Shown here in pieces: positions 8,039 to 14,823 of a stretch of 35,331 nucleotides of DNA (position 1 is its first letter; every line of letters begins with the position of its first letter). The notes below the pieces were generated by a model. It did not search any database. It worked only from the letters and a program-made list of their open reading frames with translations, and was not told the DNA's origin. Both the position numbers and the translations under genes were made by a program. Source of the stretch: Pseudomonas sp. CBZ-4 (lineage in GTDB: Bacteria; Pseudomonadota; Gammaproteobacteria; Pseudomonadales; Pseudomonadaceae); assembly GCF_000346755.1 (NCBI RefSeq), contig NZ_ANNV01000142.1, forward strand, positions 1-35,331. The letters run 5' to 3'.

Positions 8039-9025
8039 GTGCGGGGCAAGGAATGGCTGTGGAGTCTGTTGTTGGTGGCGTGCGTGGGCGTGTCGACGCA
8101 GGTGCACGCGGCGTGCAGCGCGGTCGCTACCTCGCCGGCCAGCTTTGGCCCGGTGAGTTCGATGTCGGTGCTCGCCACGGCGCAGCCCAGTTCCACCACC
8201 AACGCTGGCCTGAGTTGCACCCCGCTGTTGCTGTCGATACTCGGCAGTGGCGACCAATTCACCGCAAAGATCACGGGGTCGACCCAGGGCGGCCTGCTGG
8301 GGCCGACCGGTGATGTGATCCCCTATACGATCTATGGCAACAACTCCACGACGTATCCCATTACACGCGGCACCACGTTCGACTTTGGCGGCAGCAGCGG
8401 TATCGCCCAGAACTACGGGTTGGTGTTCGGCCCAGGCACCAAGACCTTGCCGCTGTATCTGCGCAGTGTCGTTGGAAGCAACGTGGCCGCGGGCCTGTAC
8501 AGCGAAACCCTGAGCATCGTCTGGACCTGGAATTACTGCTCAAGCATCAACCTGCTCGGCGTGTGTCTGGGGCGCGACAGTGGCACCGGCACGCAGGCAC
8601 TGACCGTCAGCATGCTGGTGACCAACGACTGCCTGATCACCACGCCGGCGATCGCCTTCGGCAGTGCCCCGGTGGTCAGTGGGTTTGCCACCGTCAATGG
8701 CCAGGCCAGCGTCAATTGCACCAAGGGCAGCGCCTACACCGTCGGCCTCAGCGATGGGCAGCAGCCGGTCAGCGTCGGCGGGCGCCGCCGGATGATTTCC
8801 GGCAGCAACTATTTGGCCTACGACATCTTTGTCAGCGCTGGCACCACCCGCTGGGGCAGCGTCGGCGCCGCGCGGCGGGCCAGTGCCACGGCGGACATCA
8901 ACCCCGGCAACGGCCTGGGCACCGGCAGCCAGGTGTTCAACTACAACGCCAGGATCTACACCGACCAGGCCACGCCGCCCGGGGGCACCTACCTGGATAA
9001 CGTGGTGCTGGATGTCGGCTTCTAG
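8039..9025 (+). CDS. Two-domain SCPU tip adhesin (CsuE/CupE6-like)
   Basis: A 328-aa protein with two tandem SCPU domains, the architecture of the tip adhesin CsuE. The signal peptide runs to about residue 24 (VHA/AC). Domain 1 spans about 25-170 and domain 2 about 185-328, the latter opening with NDCLITTP and VNCTKG. An extra Cys pair (NYCSS, GVCLG) lies between them. AAGGAG at 8026-8031 is seven bases from the GTG at 8039 but only one from a GTG at 8033, so 8039 is chosen. It closes the pilus operon; its stop interlocks with that of the convergent anti-sigma gene. Confidence 0.88.
   Translation: MRGKEWLWSLLLVACVGVSTQVHAACSAVATSPASFGPVSSMSVLATAQPSSTTNAGLSCTPLLLSILGSGDQFTAKITGSTQGGLLGPTGDVIPYTIYGNNSTTYPITRGTTFDFGGSSGIAQNYGLVFGPGTKTLPLYLRSVVGSNVAAGLYSETLSIVWTWNYCSSINLLGVCLGRDSGTGTQALTVSMLVTNDCLITTPAIAFGSAPVVSGFATVNGQASVNCTKGSAYTVGLSDGQQPVSVGGRRRMISGSNYLAYDIFVSAGTTRWGSVGAARRASATADINPGNGLGTGSQVFNYNARIYTDQATPPGGTYLDNVVLDVGF
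9022..9025. other. Interlocked convergent stop codons (CTAG)
   Basis: The tip-adhesin gene ends in TAG at 9023-9025. The opposing anti-sigma gene ends in TAG read from 9024 to 9022. The genes share a palindromic CTAG and leave no room for a terminator between them. Confidence 0.95.
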
Positions 9026-9759
9026 AGCTTTTGCAGCGCGGGCGTGGGCTGATCCACCGGGCTGACCATTGCATAGTTGTAGCCGCCGCCTGACCAGTAC
9101 TCGGCCTGCAGGCCATCGGCGCTGCGGCTGCCACGGGGCAGGAAGCCGTTGTCCGGGCCCGGTGGGCGAATGTAGAAACTGATGCGCCGACCTTGCGGGT
9201 CTTCGTACAGCACCATCGCCGCCGCGCCCTGGTCGGTGGTGAGCAGGCGCCCGCTGACGGGCGTGTAGCCCGATGAACTCAAGTCCGGCAGGCGGCTGGC
9301 CTGGCTAAAGTAACGATCCAGCCAGGCTTGCATGCTGCCGCCGTCTTGGACGTGATAGTCGGCGGGCAGCACACCGTCCTGGGCAAACAGGCGGTAGGCC
9401 TGCATGGCGTCGGCCATCGGCGCCAGGGGCGGTTGCGTGGCTTCGCGGGCCTGCCAGCCGCCAATGCCGCCGAGGCTGACGGCGATCAACAGCACCGCCG
9501 CCGAGGCCAAGTGGCGGCGCGATTGGTGCTTGCGGCGCTGGCGAATCTGCGCCGGGTCCAACTGCGGGTTGGCCGGCTGTTGCAGGGCGCCGCCGAGCGC
9601 GGCGCGCAGCAACTGCGCATCCTGCTGCCAGGCATGGACCTGGGCGGCAACGTCGGGGTGGGCGGCCAGATAGGTGTCGAGCACACGGCGATCGCTGTCC
9701 AGCAGTTGGTGATCGACGTAGGCATGCAAATCGCGTTCGCTGGGGGGCAGGCTGATCAT
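9022..9759 (-). CDS. Membrane anti-sigma factor
   Basis: A 245-aa single-pass inner-membrane protein. The N-terminal cytoplasmic part (about 1-80; HAYVDHQLLDSDRR, LAAHPDVAAQV) resembles anti-sigma domains that clamp ECF sigma factors, but lacks the zinc-binding HxxxCxxC. One membrane helix lies at about 83-102, then a periplasmic domain of about 140 residues that may sense the signal. Its ATG overlaps the sigma-factor stop as ATGA, indicating translational coupling. The shared 3' end with the pilus operon allows read-through from either side. The signal is unknown; the catalase neighbour hints at oxidative or related stress. Confidence 0.87.
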   Translation of the reverse strand: MISLPPSERDLHAYVDHQLLDSDRRVLDTYLAAHPDVAAQVHAWQQDAQLLRAALGGALQQPANPQLDPAQIRQRRKHQSRRHLASAAVLLIAVSLGGIGGWQAREATQPPLAPMADAMQAYRLFAQDGVLPADYHVQDGGSMQAWLDRYFSQASRLPDLSSSGYTPVSGRLLTTDQGAAAMVLYEDPQGRRISFYIRPPGPDNGFLPRGSRSADGLQAEYWSGGGYNYAMVSPVDQPTPALQKL

Positions 9760-10262
9760 TTGAGTATCCGCAGGGAAGGGCTGGCAATTTCGCCATCACT
9801 GAGTTGGCGCAAGGCTTGACGCGCGCGGGACAGGCGCGACATCACGGTGCCGATGGGCACCTCGAGGATGTCGGCGACTTCCTTGTAGCTCAAGCCTTCG
9901 ACCGACACCCACAGCAGCAGGGCGCGCTGTTCGGTGTTGAGTTGGTCGAAGGCTTGCAGGGTCGATTGGGCGATGACCGTGCGTTCCACCGACGGCTGCG
10001 CGTCGTCGCGACCGATGAAGAACTCGAGCATGCGCGCGTAGCGACGGCTGCGGCGGTGGGCGTCGAGGAACTGGCGGTAGAGGATCGAAAACAGCCAGGC
10101 ACGCAAATCGCCTTCGCTGCGCTTGTCGGCCCAGCGGGTGATGGCCCGTTCCAGGGTCGACTGCACCAGGTCGTCGGCGCTGCTGGCGTTACGGGTCAGG
10201 GACACGGCAAAGCGCCGCAGCCTGGGGATGAGTTCACGTAACGCTTCGTCGAGTTCATGCAT
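9756..10262 (-). CDS. ECF-type RNA polymerase sigma factor
   Basis: A 168-aa extracytoplasmic-function sigma factor. Region 2 is at about 8-75 (DDLVQSTLERAI, AWLFSILYRQFLDAHR) and region 4 at about 98-150 (LNTEQRALLLW, YKEVADILEVPIGTVMSRLSRAR). The frame is open back to 10442, but that extension would translate the gene's own promoter-like sequence, so ATG at 10262 is chosen. A clear ribosome-binding site is lacking. The gene is coupled to its anti-sigma factor and divergent from the catalase; the matched promoters between them imply autoregulation plus control of the catalase and cytochrome arm. Confidence 0.93.
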   Translation of the reverse strand: MHELDEALRELIPRLRRFAVSLTRNASSADDLVQSTLERAITRWADKRSEGDLRAWLFSILYRQFLDAHRRSRRYARMLEFFIGRDDAQPSVERTVIAQSTLQAFDQLNTEQRALLLWVSVEGLSYKEVADILEVPIGTVMSRLSRARQALRQLSDGEIASPSLRILK

Positions 10263-10295
10263 GGGAGTCGGGCTGGTCACTACGCTGGGACTAGA

Positions 10296-10322
10296 GAGAC
10301 GTCTGACGTTGGCGGTTATTCC
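10296..10322 (-). promoter_or_regulatory. ECF promoter of the sigma/anti-sigma operon
   Basis: Read on the minus strand: GGAATA (10322-10317), 15 bases, CGTCTC (10301-10296). This has the form of an ECF -35/-10 pair with GGAA at -35. The predicted transcript would start near 10289, leaving a leader of about 27 bases before the ATG at 10262. Confidence 0.7.
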
Positions 10323-10350
10323 AGCTCCGGGGAAATAAATCATCGGCGGG

Positions 10351-10377
10351 GGAATAGAGCGGGTCGGCGTTCGTCTT
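10351..10377 (+). promoter_or_regulatory. ECF promoter of the catalase-cytochrome b561 operon
   Basis: GGAATA (10351-10356), 15 bases, CGTCTT (10372-10377). The -35 hexamer, spacer length and CGTCT core are the same as in the divergent promoter at 10322-10296, which is strong internal evidence that one sigma factor reads both. The start of transcription would be near 10384. Confidence 0.7.
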
Positions 10378-10430
10378 AATGCTCCGACCTTATGTTCCAC
10401 CCCTAAGGCCTCTGGCCCTGGAGCTCCTTC

Positions 10431-11513
10431 ATGGTAGATCACTCTTCACCGCCCCGTCCTCCGCTGAGCACCGCGAGCCTGATCGCACGCCTGGCAGGTA
10501 TCGGTGCCGTGGTTGCGCTGGTGGCCGGGGCATTTGCCTACGTCAACGGCACGCTTGACCCACAGCGCTTGCGCCCGAAAACCTTGGTCAATGCCTTGGA
10601 AACCAATAACGGCGTGCATCCCGGCTTCCGGCGTAATCATGCCAAGGGCGTGTGTGTCACCGGGTATTTCGAGAGCAGCGCTGAAGCCCGTGCATATTCC
10701 AGCGCCGAGGTGTTCAGCGCGGCCAGGACCCCGGTGATCGGCCGTTTTGCCTTGCCCAGCGGCAACCCCTATGCGCCGGACAGCAGCGTGCCGATCCGCA
10801 GTTTTGCCGTGCAGTTCAGCCAGGCCAACGGCCAGCAATGGCGCACCGGGATGAACAGCATGCCGGTGTTCCCGGTGGGTACGCCTGAAGCGTTCTACGC
10901 AATGCTCAAGGCGGGTGCGCCGGACCCGGCCACCGGCAAGCCGAACCCTGCGGGCATGCCCGCGTTTTTTGCCGCGCACCCGGAGACGGCGGCGTTCCTG
11001 GCGTGGGTCAAGACCGCCAAGCCGTCGGCCAGTTACGCCACCGAAACCTATAACGGGATCAACGCGTTCTACCTGGTGGGCGCCGATGGCAAGCGCCAGG
11101 CGGTGCGCTGGGAGGTGGTGCCGCAGCGTCAGGATGCAGCAGGTGACACTGCGCCGGCCGGTGCCGATTTTCTCGAAAAGGACCTGGTGCAACGCCTGAC
11201 TGAAGGGCCGTTGCGTTGGCAATTGAACATGACCCTGGCCAACCCCGGCGACCCGCTGGACGACGCGAGCAAGACCTGGCCTGGCGAGCACAAGGTGCTG
11301 AACGCCGGGACGCTGGTGTTGCAAAGCAGCCAGCCGCAGGCGGAGGGCGATTGCCGCGACATCAACTTTGATCCGCTGATTCTGCCCAGTGGCATCGAAG
11401 CCTCCAATGACCCGCTGCTGGCCGCACGTTCAGCGGCGTATGCCAGTTCATACCTGCGCCGTGCCGGTGAAGTCAGCGCGCTGCACAGCGCCCCTCAGGA
11501 GTCAAAGCCATGA
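10431..11513 (+). CDS. Membrane-anchored catalase-family peroxidase (SrpA-like)
   Basis: A 360-aa mini-catalase. An uncleaved N-terminal membrane helix (about 19-38) probably holds the enzyme on the periplasmic face. The heme site is recognisable: RRNHAKGVCVTGYF with distal His70, GMNSMPVF with Asn142 in the place of the catalase distal Asn, and RSAAY with Arg333 and proximal Tyr337. Predicted to reduce peroxides with heme b; small SrpA-type catalases often have peroxidase rather than strong catalase activity. It overlaps the cytochrome b561 gene as ATGA and follows the ECF promoter at 10351-10377. The cytochrome could supply electrons, which is inference. Confidence 0.92.
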   Translation: MVDHSSPPRPPLSTASLIARLAGIGAVVALVAGAFAYVNGTLDPQRLRPKTLVNALETNNGVHPGFRRNHAKGVCVTGYFESSAEARAYSSAEVFSAARTPVIGRFALPSGNPYAPDSSVPIRSFAVQFSQANGQQWRTGMNSMPVFPVGTPEAFYAMLKAGAPDPATGKPNPAGMPAFFAAHPETAAFLAWVKTAKPSASYATETYNGINAFYLVGADGKRQAVRWEVVPQRQDAAGDTAPAGADFLEKDLVQRLTEGPLRWQLNMTLANPGDPLDDASKTWPGEHKVLNAGTLVLQSSQPQAEGDCRDINFDPLILPSGIEASNDPLLAARSAAYASSYLRRAGEVSALHSAPQESKP

Positions 11514-12049
11514 ATGCCCAACCGCGCTTTTTTGCACCCTTGGCACGTCTGCTGCACTGGCTGATGGCGCTGATGATCATCGCCATGTTGTTTATCGGGG
11601 CCGGGTTGGCGGCTTCGGTGTCGGAGCGGCATGAATGGTTGATCCATCTGCACAAGCCGCTGGGGATTGCGATCCTGGCGCTGGTGATTGTGCGATTGGT
11701 GGTGCGTTTTTCCACGCGTCAGCCGTCGTTGCCAGCCGATCTGCCGCTGTGGCAAGTGCTGGCAGCCAAGGCGTCCCATCTGGTGTTGTACGGGTTGATG
11801 CTGGTGTTGCCGCTGTTGGGCTGGGCGATGATTTCGGCCGCGGGCGACCCGGTGATGCTCAGCAGTTCGGTGCAACTGCCCGCGCTGATGGCGGCGAATG
11901 CGCCGTTGTTTGCGGTGCTGCGCAAGGCCCATGGGTTTCTTGCCTACCTGTTGTTCCTGACGGTGCTGTTGCACCTCGCGGCGGCGTTGTTCCATGGGTT
12001 GATTCGCCGTGATGGCGTGTTGCAAAGCATGACGGGTACAAAGGACTGA
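11510..12049 (+). CDS. Cytochrome b561
   Basis: A 179-aa inner-membrane di-heme cytochrome of the bacterial b561 (CybB) family. Four membrane helices lie at about 14-34, 48-66, 88-108 and 141-163. Candidate heme-ligand histidines in or at the edges of the helices are His16, His48, His141 and His155. It is likely to pass electrons from quinol to a periplasmic acceptor. ATG overlaps the catalase stop (ATGA), so the two are translationally coupled, and a catalase-plus-b561 pair under an ECF sigma factor looks like one peroxide-defence unit. An inverted repeat follows four bases after the stop. Confidence 0.92.
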   Translation: MNAQPRFFAPLARLLHWLMALMIIAMLFIGAGLAASVSERHEWLIHLHKPLGIAILALVIVRLVVRFSTRQPSLPADLPLWQVLAAKASHLVLYGLMLVLPLLGWAMISAAGDPVMLSSSVQLPALMAANAPLFAVLRKAHGFLAYLLFLTVLLHLAAALFHGLIRRDGVLQSMTGTKD

Positions 12050-12052
12050 TCC

Positions 12053-12080
12053 GGGTTGAGCGAGTTTGCTCGCTCAACCC
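12053..12080. terminator. Perfect 12-bp hairpin between convergent genes
   Basis: GGGTTGAGCGAG (12053-12064) pairs perfectly with CTCGCTCAACCC (12069-12080) around a TTTG loop. It sits between the ends of the cytochrome b561 gene and the M14 peptidase gene and could serve both strands. There is no T-run after it on either strand, so it is at best an atypical terminator. Confidence 0.5.
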
Positions 12081-12088
12081 ATCCAAAA

Positions 12089-13240
12089 TCAGCGCAACAC
12101 GCCGACGATATCGGCGACGGTGCTCAACACGTCCTTGCCCAATTGCATCGAGCGTTTGCCCGACCAGCCGGTGTGGGGGTTGGGCGCGTCGTCGTTGTCC
12201 TTGAAGGGCATTTCCAGGGTCAGCGACAGGCAGTCGTATTTTTCACCGACGGCATTGCAGGCCAGGGTCATGTTGGCCTCGCCCGGCAGGTCGCGGGTGT
12301 AGCCGTGGGTGGTCTGGAAGTCGCGGGTCAGGGCGCTGAGGTGGCGGCGGAAGTGTTTTTCCAACGCCTCGATACGCGGCGTGTAGCCTGGGTTGCCTTC
12401 GCAGCCGGCGGTGAAGACATAGGGGATTTCTTCGTCGCCATGGATGTCGAGGAACAGGTCGACGCCGTACTTTTCCATCTGTTGCTGGATGAACAGCACT
12501 TCCGGGCTGATCTCCTGGCTGGCGCTCTGCCACGCACGGTTGAGGTCCTGGCCCATGGCGTTGGTGCGCAGGTGGCCATGGAACGCCCCGTCCGGGTTCA
12601 TGTTGGGCACCAGGTACAGGTCGGCGACTTTCAGCAGTTTTTTCAGTTCGCTGTCACCGTCCTGTTGCAGGCGTTCGATAATGCCTTCCATAAACCATTC
12701 GGCCATGTGTTCGCCGGGATGCTGCTGGGCGATGATCCAGATTTTGCGTCGGCCTTCGCCGCCTTTGCCACGGCGTAGCAACTGGATATCGCGGCCCTCG
12801 ACGCTTTTTCCGGTGGCCAGCAGTTGGGTGCCGGCGCGGCTCAGGGCCTGGCCGATCAGCCAGTCGTGGCGTTCGCGGCTGTAGGGCTCGAAATAGGCAA
12901 TCCACGCATGCTTTTCGCGGGTTTCAAGGCTGATGTGCAGGAACTCGCCGTCAAAACGCGTGGGGACGCGGAACCAGTTGATATGGTCATAGGAGGCGAC
13001 GGCGTTGTAGCCGCTCCAGGCGTGTTTGTAGGACGACTGGCTCGCGTTGCTCAAACGGAAGGTGTGGGTGTGGCCCACATGCATGCCTTCGGCCTTGAAG
13101 TGGAACCATTGGAAATGTGGGCTACGGGTATCGGGTTTGATGGCGAGCAGCAGCTGGAACGCATCGCTGGCGTCGAGCACCTGGATATTGCCACTGTCGA
13201 AATCGGTGCTGATCCTGATGGAGGTCAAGGCCACGGTCAT
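12089..13240 (-). CDS. M14 family zinc carboxypeptidase
   Basis: A 383-aa metallopeptidase of the cytosolic-carboxypeptidase-like M14 group. An N-terminal beta-rich domain of about 140 residues precedes the catalytic domain. The zinc site is complete: HPGE (His174, Glu177) and DIHGDEE (His267). NPDGAFHGHLRTNAMGQDLNRAW carries the substrate-binding Asn/Arg, and Glu343 in TLEMPF fits the catalytic glutamate. There is no signal peptide, so it should be cytoplasmic. ATG at 13240 is preferred over the upstream start at 13297 because similarity to the family begins there. It lies downstream of PrrF and of an orphan Fur box, but a promoter was not established. Substrate unknown. Confidence 0.9.
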   Translation of the reverse strand: MTVALTSIRISTDFDSGNIQVLDASDAFQLLLAIKPDTRSPHFQWFHFKAEGMHVGHTHTFRLSNASQSSYKHAWSGYNAVASYDHINWFRVPTRFDGEFLHISLETREKHAWIAYFEPYSRERHDWLIGQALSRAGTQLLATGKSVEGRDIQLLRRGKGGEGRRKIWIIAQQHPGEHMAEWFMEGIIERLQQDGDSELKKLLKVADLYLVPNMNPDGAFHGHLRTNAMGQDLNRAWQSASQEISPEVLFIQQQMEKYGVDLFLDIHGDEEIPYVFTAGCEGNPGYTPRIEALEKHFRRHLSALTRDFQTTHGYTRDLPGEANMTLACNAVGEKYDCLSLTLEMPFKDNDDAPNPHTGWSGKRSMQLGKDVLSTVADIVGVLR

Positions 13241-13366
13241 AGTCTGGTTGCCTGAGTATGAGTGTTGTGGCGGATATCTTACACAGGAGCCAGGCAAAAT
13301 CTTGACGCAAAATTGTTGCAGGGAGGAGGGGGCGTCGTCCTTGACGCGCCAGCAGCTTAGAATCTA

Positions 13367-13381
13367 TGAGATTGATTCTCA
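13367..13381. promoter_or_regulatory. Orphan Fur box
   Basis: TGAGATT-G-ATTCTCA is a 7-1-7 inverted repeat with a single mismatch, matching the Pseudomonas Fur half-site TGA(G/T)AAT. It lies 127 bases before the M14 peptidase start and about 130 bases past the PrrF terminator. The target gene is unclear. Confidence 0.55.
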
Positions 13382-13512
13382 AGCGCTAATTCGCAAAGAT
13401 CCGACGTAGAGCGTTCGTTCGGCTTTCTTTTGGCGATGGTCTTTTGCTACCATGCGCGCCATCAAGCAACACACAGTCTTCATTAGCCTGAAGCCATGCC
13501 AGGGAAACTGGC
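13382..13512. other. Gene-free stretch between Fur box and PrrF terminator
   Basis: No convincing reading frame. It contains TGCTACCAT (13445-13453), which looks like an extended -10 on the plus strand, and a small hairpin GCCAG/CTGGC (13498-13502, 13508-13512). A ten-base string, TCAGGCTAAT on the minus strand, repeats part of the PrrF core. No function can be assigned. Confidence 0.4.
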
Positions 13513-13627
13513 AAAAAAAAGACCCGGCCAAAGAGCCGGGTCAAAAACCGTGATTAGCCTGATGAGGAGATATTCCAAGAGTCCGACCTAAGGTCCCTTG
13601 GTCTATCGACTGATCTCGCGATCAGCT
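13513..13627 (-). ncRNA. prrF: PrrF iron-responsive small RNA
   Basis: A predicted RNA of about 115 nt. Read on the minus strand it opens with a hairpin CTGATC-GCGA-GATCAG, continues with the PrrF core as remembered from P. aeruginosa (GACCAAGGGACCTTAGG, then CTCCTCATCAGGCTAATCAC), and ends with the terminator GACCCGGC/GCCGGGTC (13548-13521) followed by eight T. PrrF RNAs are repressed by Fur-Fe and, when iron is scarce, pair with mRNAs of iron-rich proteins with help from Hfq. A sigma-70 promoter and a Fur box lie immediately upstream. Only one copy is seen here, not the tandem pair of P. aeruginosa. Confidence 0.93.
13521..13548 (-). terminator. Rho-independent terminator of PrrF
   Basis: Minus-strand stem GACCCGGC/GCCGGGTC with a six-base loop, followed directly by eight T (13520-13513). 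A textbook intrinsic terminator. Confidence 0.92.
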
Positions 13628-13634
13628 GGGTCCA

Positions 13635-13662
13635 ATAATAATCATTATCATTTGCAAGTCAA
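13635..13662 (-). promoter_or_regulatory. Sigma-70 promoter and Fur box of PrrF
   Basis: Minus strand: TTGACT (13662-13657), 16 bases, TATTAT (13640-13635), with a start predicted near 13627. A Fur box TAATAAT-C-ATTATCA (13636-13650, plus-strand reading; one mismatch to a perfect 7-1-7 repeat) covers the -10 element, as expected for repression by Fur-Fe. Confidence 0.85.
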
Positions 13663-13705
13663 ATGTTTTTATCGTCGAGATAGAAATATTTTTCCTTTGC
13701 GCCTG

Positions 13706-14056
13706 TTAAACGGTTGCCTGTGTTTCTGGCGCGCGCAACGATCGCTCCACCATCGCCTTCGCCATATCAATCAAATACACCACTGAAAACGCCAGGTCGC
13801 GGTTGTTGCCTTGGTGGCTGCTCGCTGATTCATAGGCGGTGGCTGCGGCACTGCGCAACAGGTCCGATGCGTGCACCAGCGCTTCTTCCTGGCTGATGCC
13901 GGGTTTTATGCTGAAGAAGGTGTCGTCCGTCGCTGATAGCGACACCTCTTCCTTCAAGTAATAGTCCAGCGCGCGCTGGGCGGCGCCACTGCTGCGCATG
14001 TCGAGGATATCGGCAGTTTCGGCTACTTCGGGCTGGGGATGGAGGCTTGTGGTCAT
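13706..14056 (-). CDS. DUF3077-like small protein
   Basis: A 116-aa protein of unknown function, cytoplasmic by composition. The segment FFSIKPGISQEEALVHASDLLRSA and the following helix ending LIDMAKAMVERSL (about residues 47-108) resemble the DUF3077 family of short Pseudomonas proteins. A GGAG sits about ten bases before the ATG at 14056. It is divergent from an S24-type repressor gene across about 130 bases and ends 44 bases before the PrrF promoter. No function is assigned. Confidence 0.75.
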   Translation of the reverse strand: MTTSLHPQPEVAETADILDMRSSGAAQRALDYYLKEEVSLSATDDTFFSIKPGISQEEALVHASDLLRSAAATAYESASSHQGNNRDLAFSVVYLIDMAKAMVERSLRAPETQATV

Positions 14057-14187
14057 AAGGGGCGGTACTCCGGGTGGGTGTCGAAAACCTTATGTCCGAT
14101 CATAGTACGTATCGTATTTATGTCGTTTTATGGATTACTACAAACTGTTTATTGCCCGGGAAAATGCCTCACGTATTGTCAGGCCCC

Positions 14188-14823
14188 ATGGATAAATGGA
14201 TAGCGCTGGTGAAAGCCAGCATGAAACACCCCAAGGTCACGCAAACCGAGCTGGCCGAGCGCTTGGGCATGACCCAGGGCGGCGTCGGCCACTGGCTGGC
14301 AAAACGTCGTGTGCCGAGCGTCGCGGATATGAACCGGGTGTTGGCGGAGTTGGGCCTGGGCTACCTGGAGGTTTCGTTGCAGATTCGCGAACGGTCCGCC
14401 GAGGAGCCCGGCCCGACGAGCCACTACAACCCGTATTTCCGCTACCCGGTCAGTGATTGGAGCGGCCTGTACGAAACCCGTGAAGAGCGTGCCACCTATG
14501 GCGCGCCACGCTTCGAGCTGACGGATTACCACGCCCGAGGCGAAGCGTTCTGGCTGCCGGTCACGGGCGATGCCATGACCGCGCCCAGCGGCCTGAGCAT
14601 CAGCGCGGGCATGCTGATCCTGGTGGACCCGGCCATCACCGCCGAACCGGGCAAGCTGGTGGTTGCCCAATGGGCCGACAGCCCACAGGCGACCTTCCGC
14701 CAGTTGCTGAAAGAGAGCGGCCAGCTGTACCTGGTGCCGCTCAACCCGACTTACCCGAAACAGCTGCTCACCGACGATTGCCGCATCCTCGGCGTGGTGG
14801 TGCAGGCCACGGCGAAGTTCTAG
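14188..14823 (+). CDS. XRE-family regulator with S24 peptidase-like domain
   Basis: A 211-aa phage-repressor-like protein. An N-terminal helix-turn-helix (about 17-45; TQTELAERLGMTQGGVGHWL) is followed by a LexA/CI-like C-terminal domain (about 100-211; FWLPVTGDAMTA, AGMLILVDP, KLVVAQW). The latter may mediate dimerisation or RecA-stimulated self-cleavage. ATG at 14188 is preferred because the helix-turn-helix domain begins there; the frame is open to 14074. The 3' end interlocks with liuD. It is not embedded in prophage genes, so it is probably a domesticated regulator; its targets may include the divergent DUF3077-like gene. Confidence 0.87.
   Translation: MDKWIALVKASMKHPKVTQTELAERLGMTQGGVGHWLAKRRVPSVADMNRVLAELGLGYLEVSLQIRERSAEEPGPTSHYNPYFRYPVSDWSGLYETREERATYGAPRFELTDYHARGEAFWLPVTGDAMTAPSGLSISAGMLILVDPAITAEPGKLVVAQWADSPQATFRQLLKESGQLYLVPLNPTYPKQLLTDDCRILGVVVQATAKF
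14820..14823. other. Interlocked convergent stop codons (CTAG)
   Basis: The S24 regulator ends in TAG at 14821-14823 and liuD ends in TAG read from 14822 to 14820. This is the same arrangement as at 9022-9025. Confidence 0.95.

Noticed and set aside
5686..8274. 862-aa open frame antisense to the usher gene
   Set aside because: A long shadow frame caused by high GC third positions; rich in His, Gln and Arg, with no domain, opposite a clearly real usher.
10263..10442. Longer sigma factor starting at 10442
   Set aside because: The extra residues would translate the gene's own ECF promoter and lie outside the sigma-factor domain.
13240..13366. Second PrrF copy after the orphan Fur box
   Set aside because: The sequence lacks the PrrF core and has no terminator hairpin with T-run.
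13445..13453. Extended -10-like TGCTACCAT on the plus strand, possibly for an antisense RNA to PrrF
   Set aside because: No matching -35 at proper spacing, no terminator before PrrF and no conserved sequence recognised; kept only as a note on the gap.
14101..14125. Operator palindrome for the S24 repressor around TACGTATCGTATT
   Set aside because: Only the central TACGTA is truly symmetric; the flanks do not pair, so the site is too weak to annotate.
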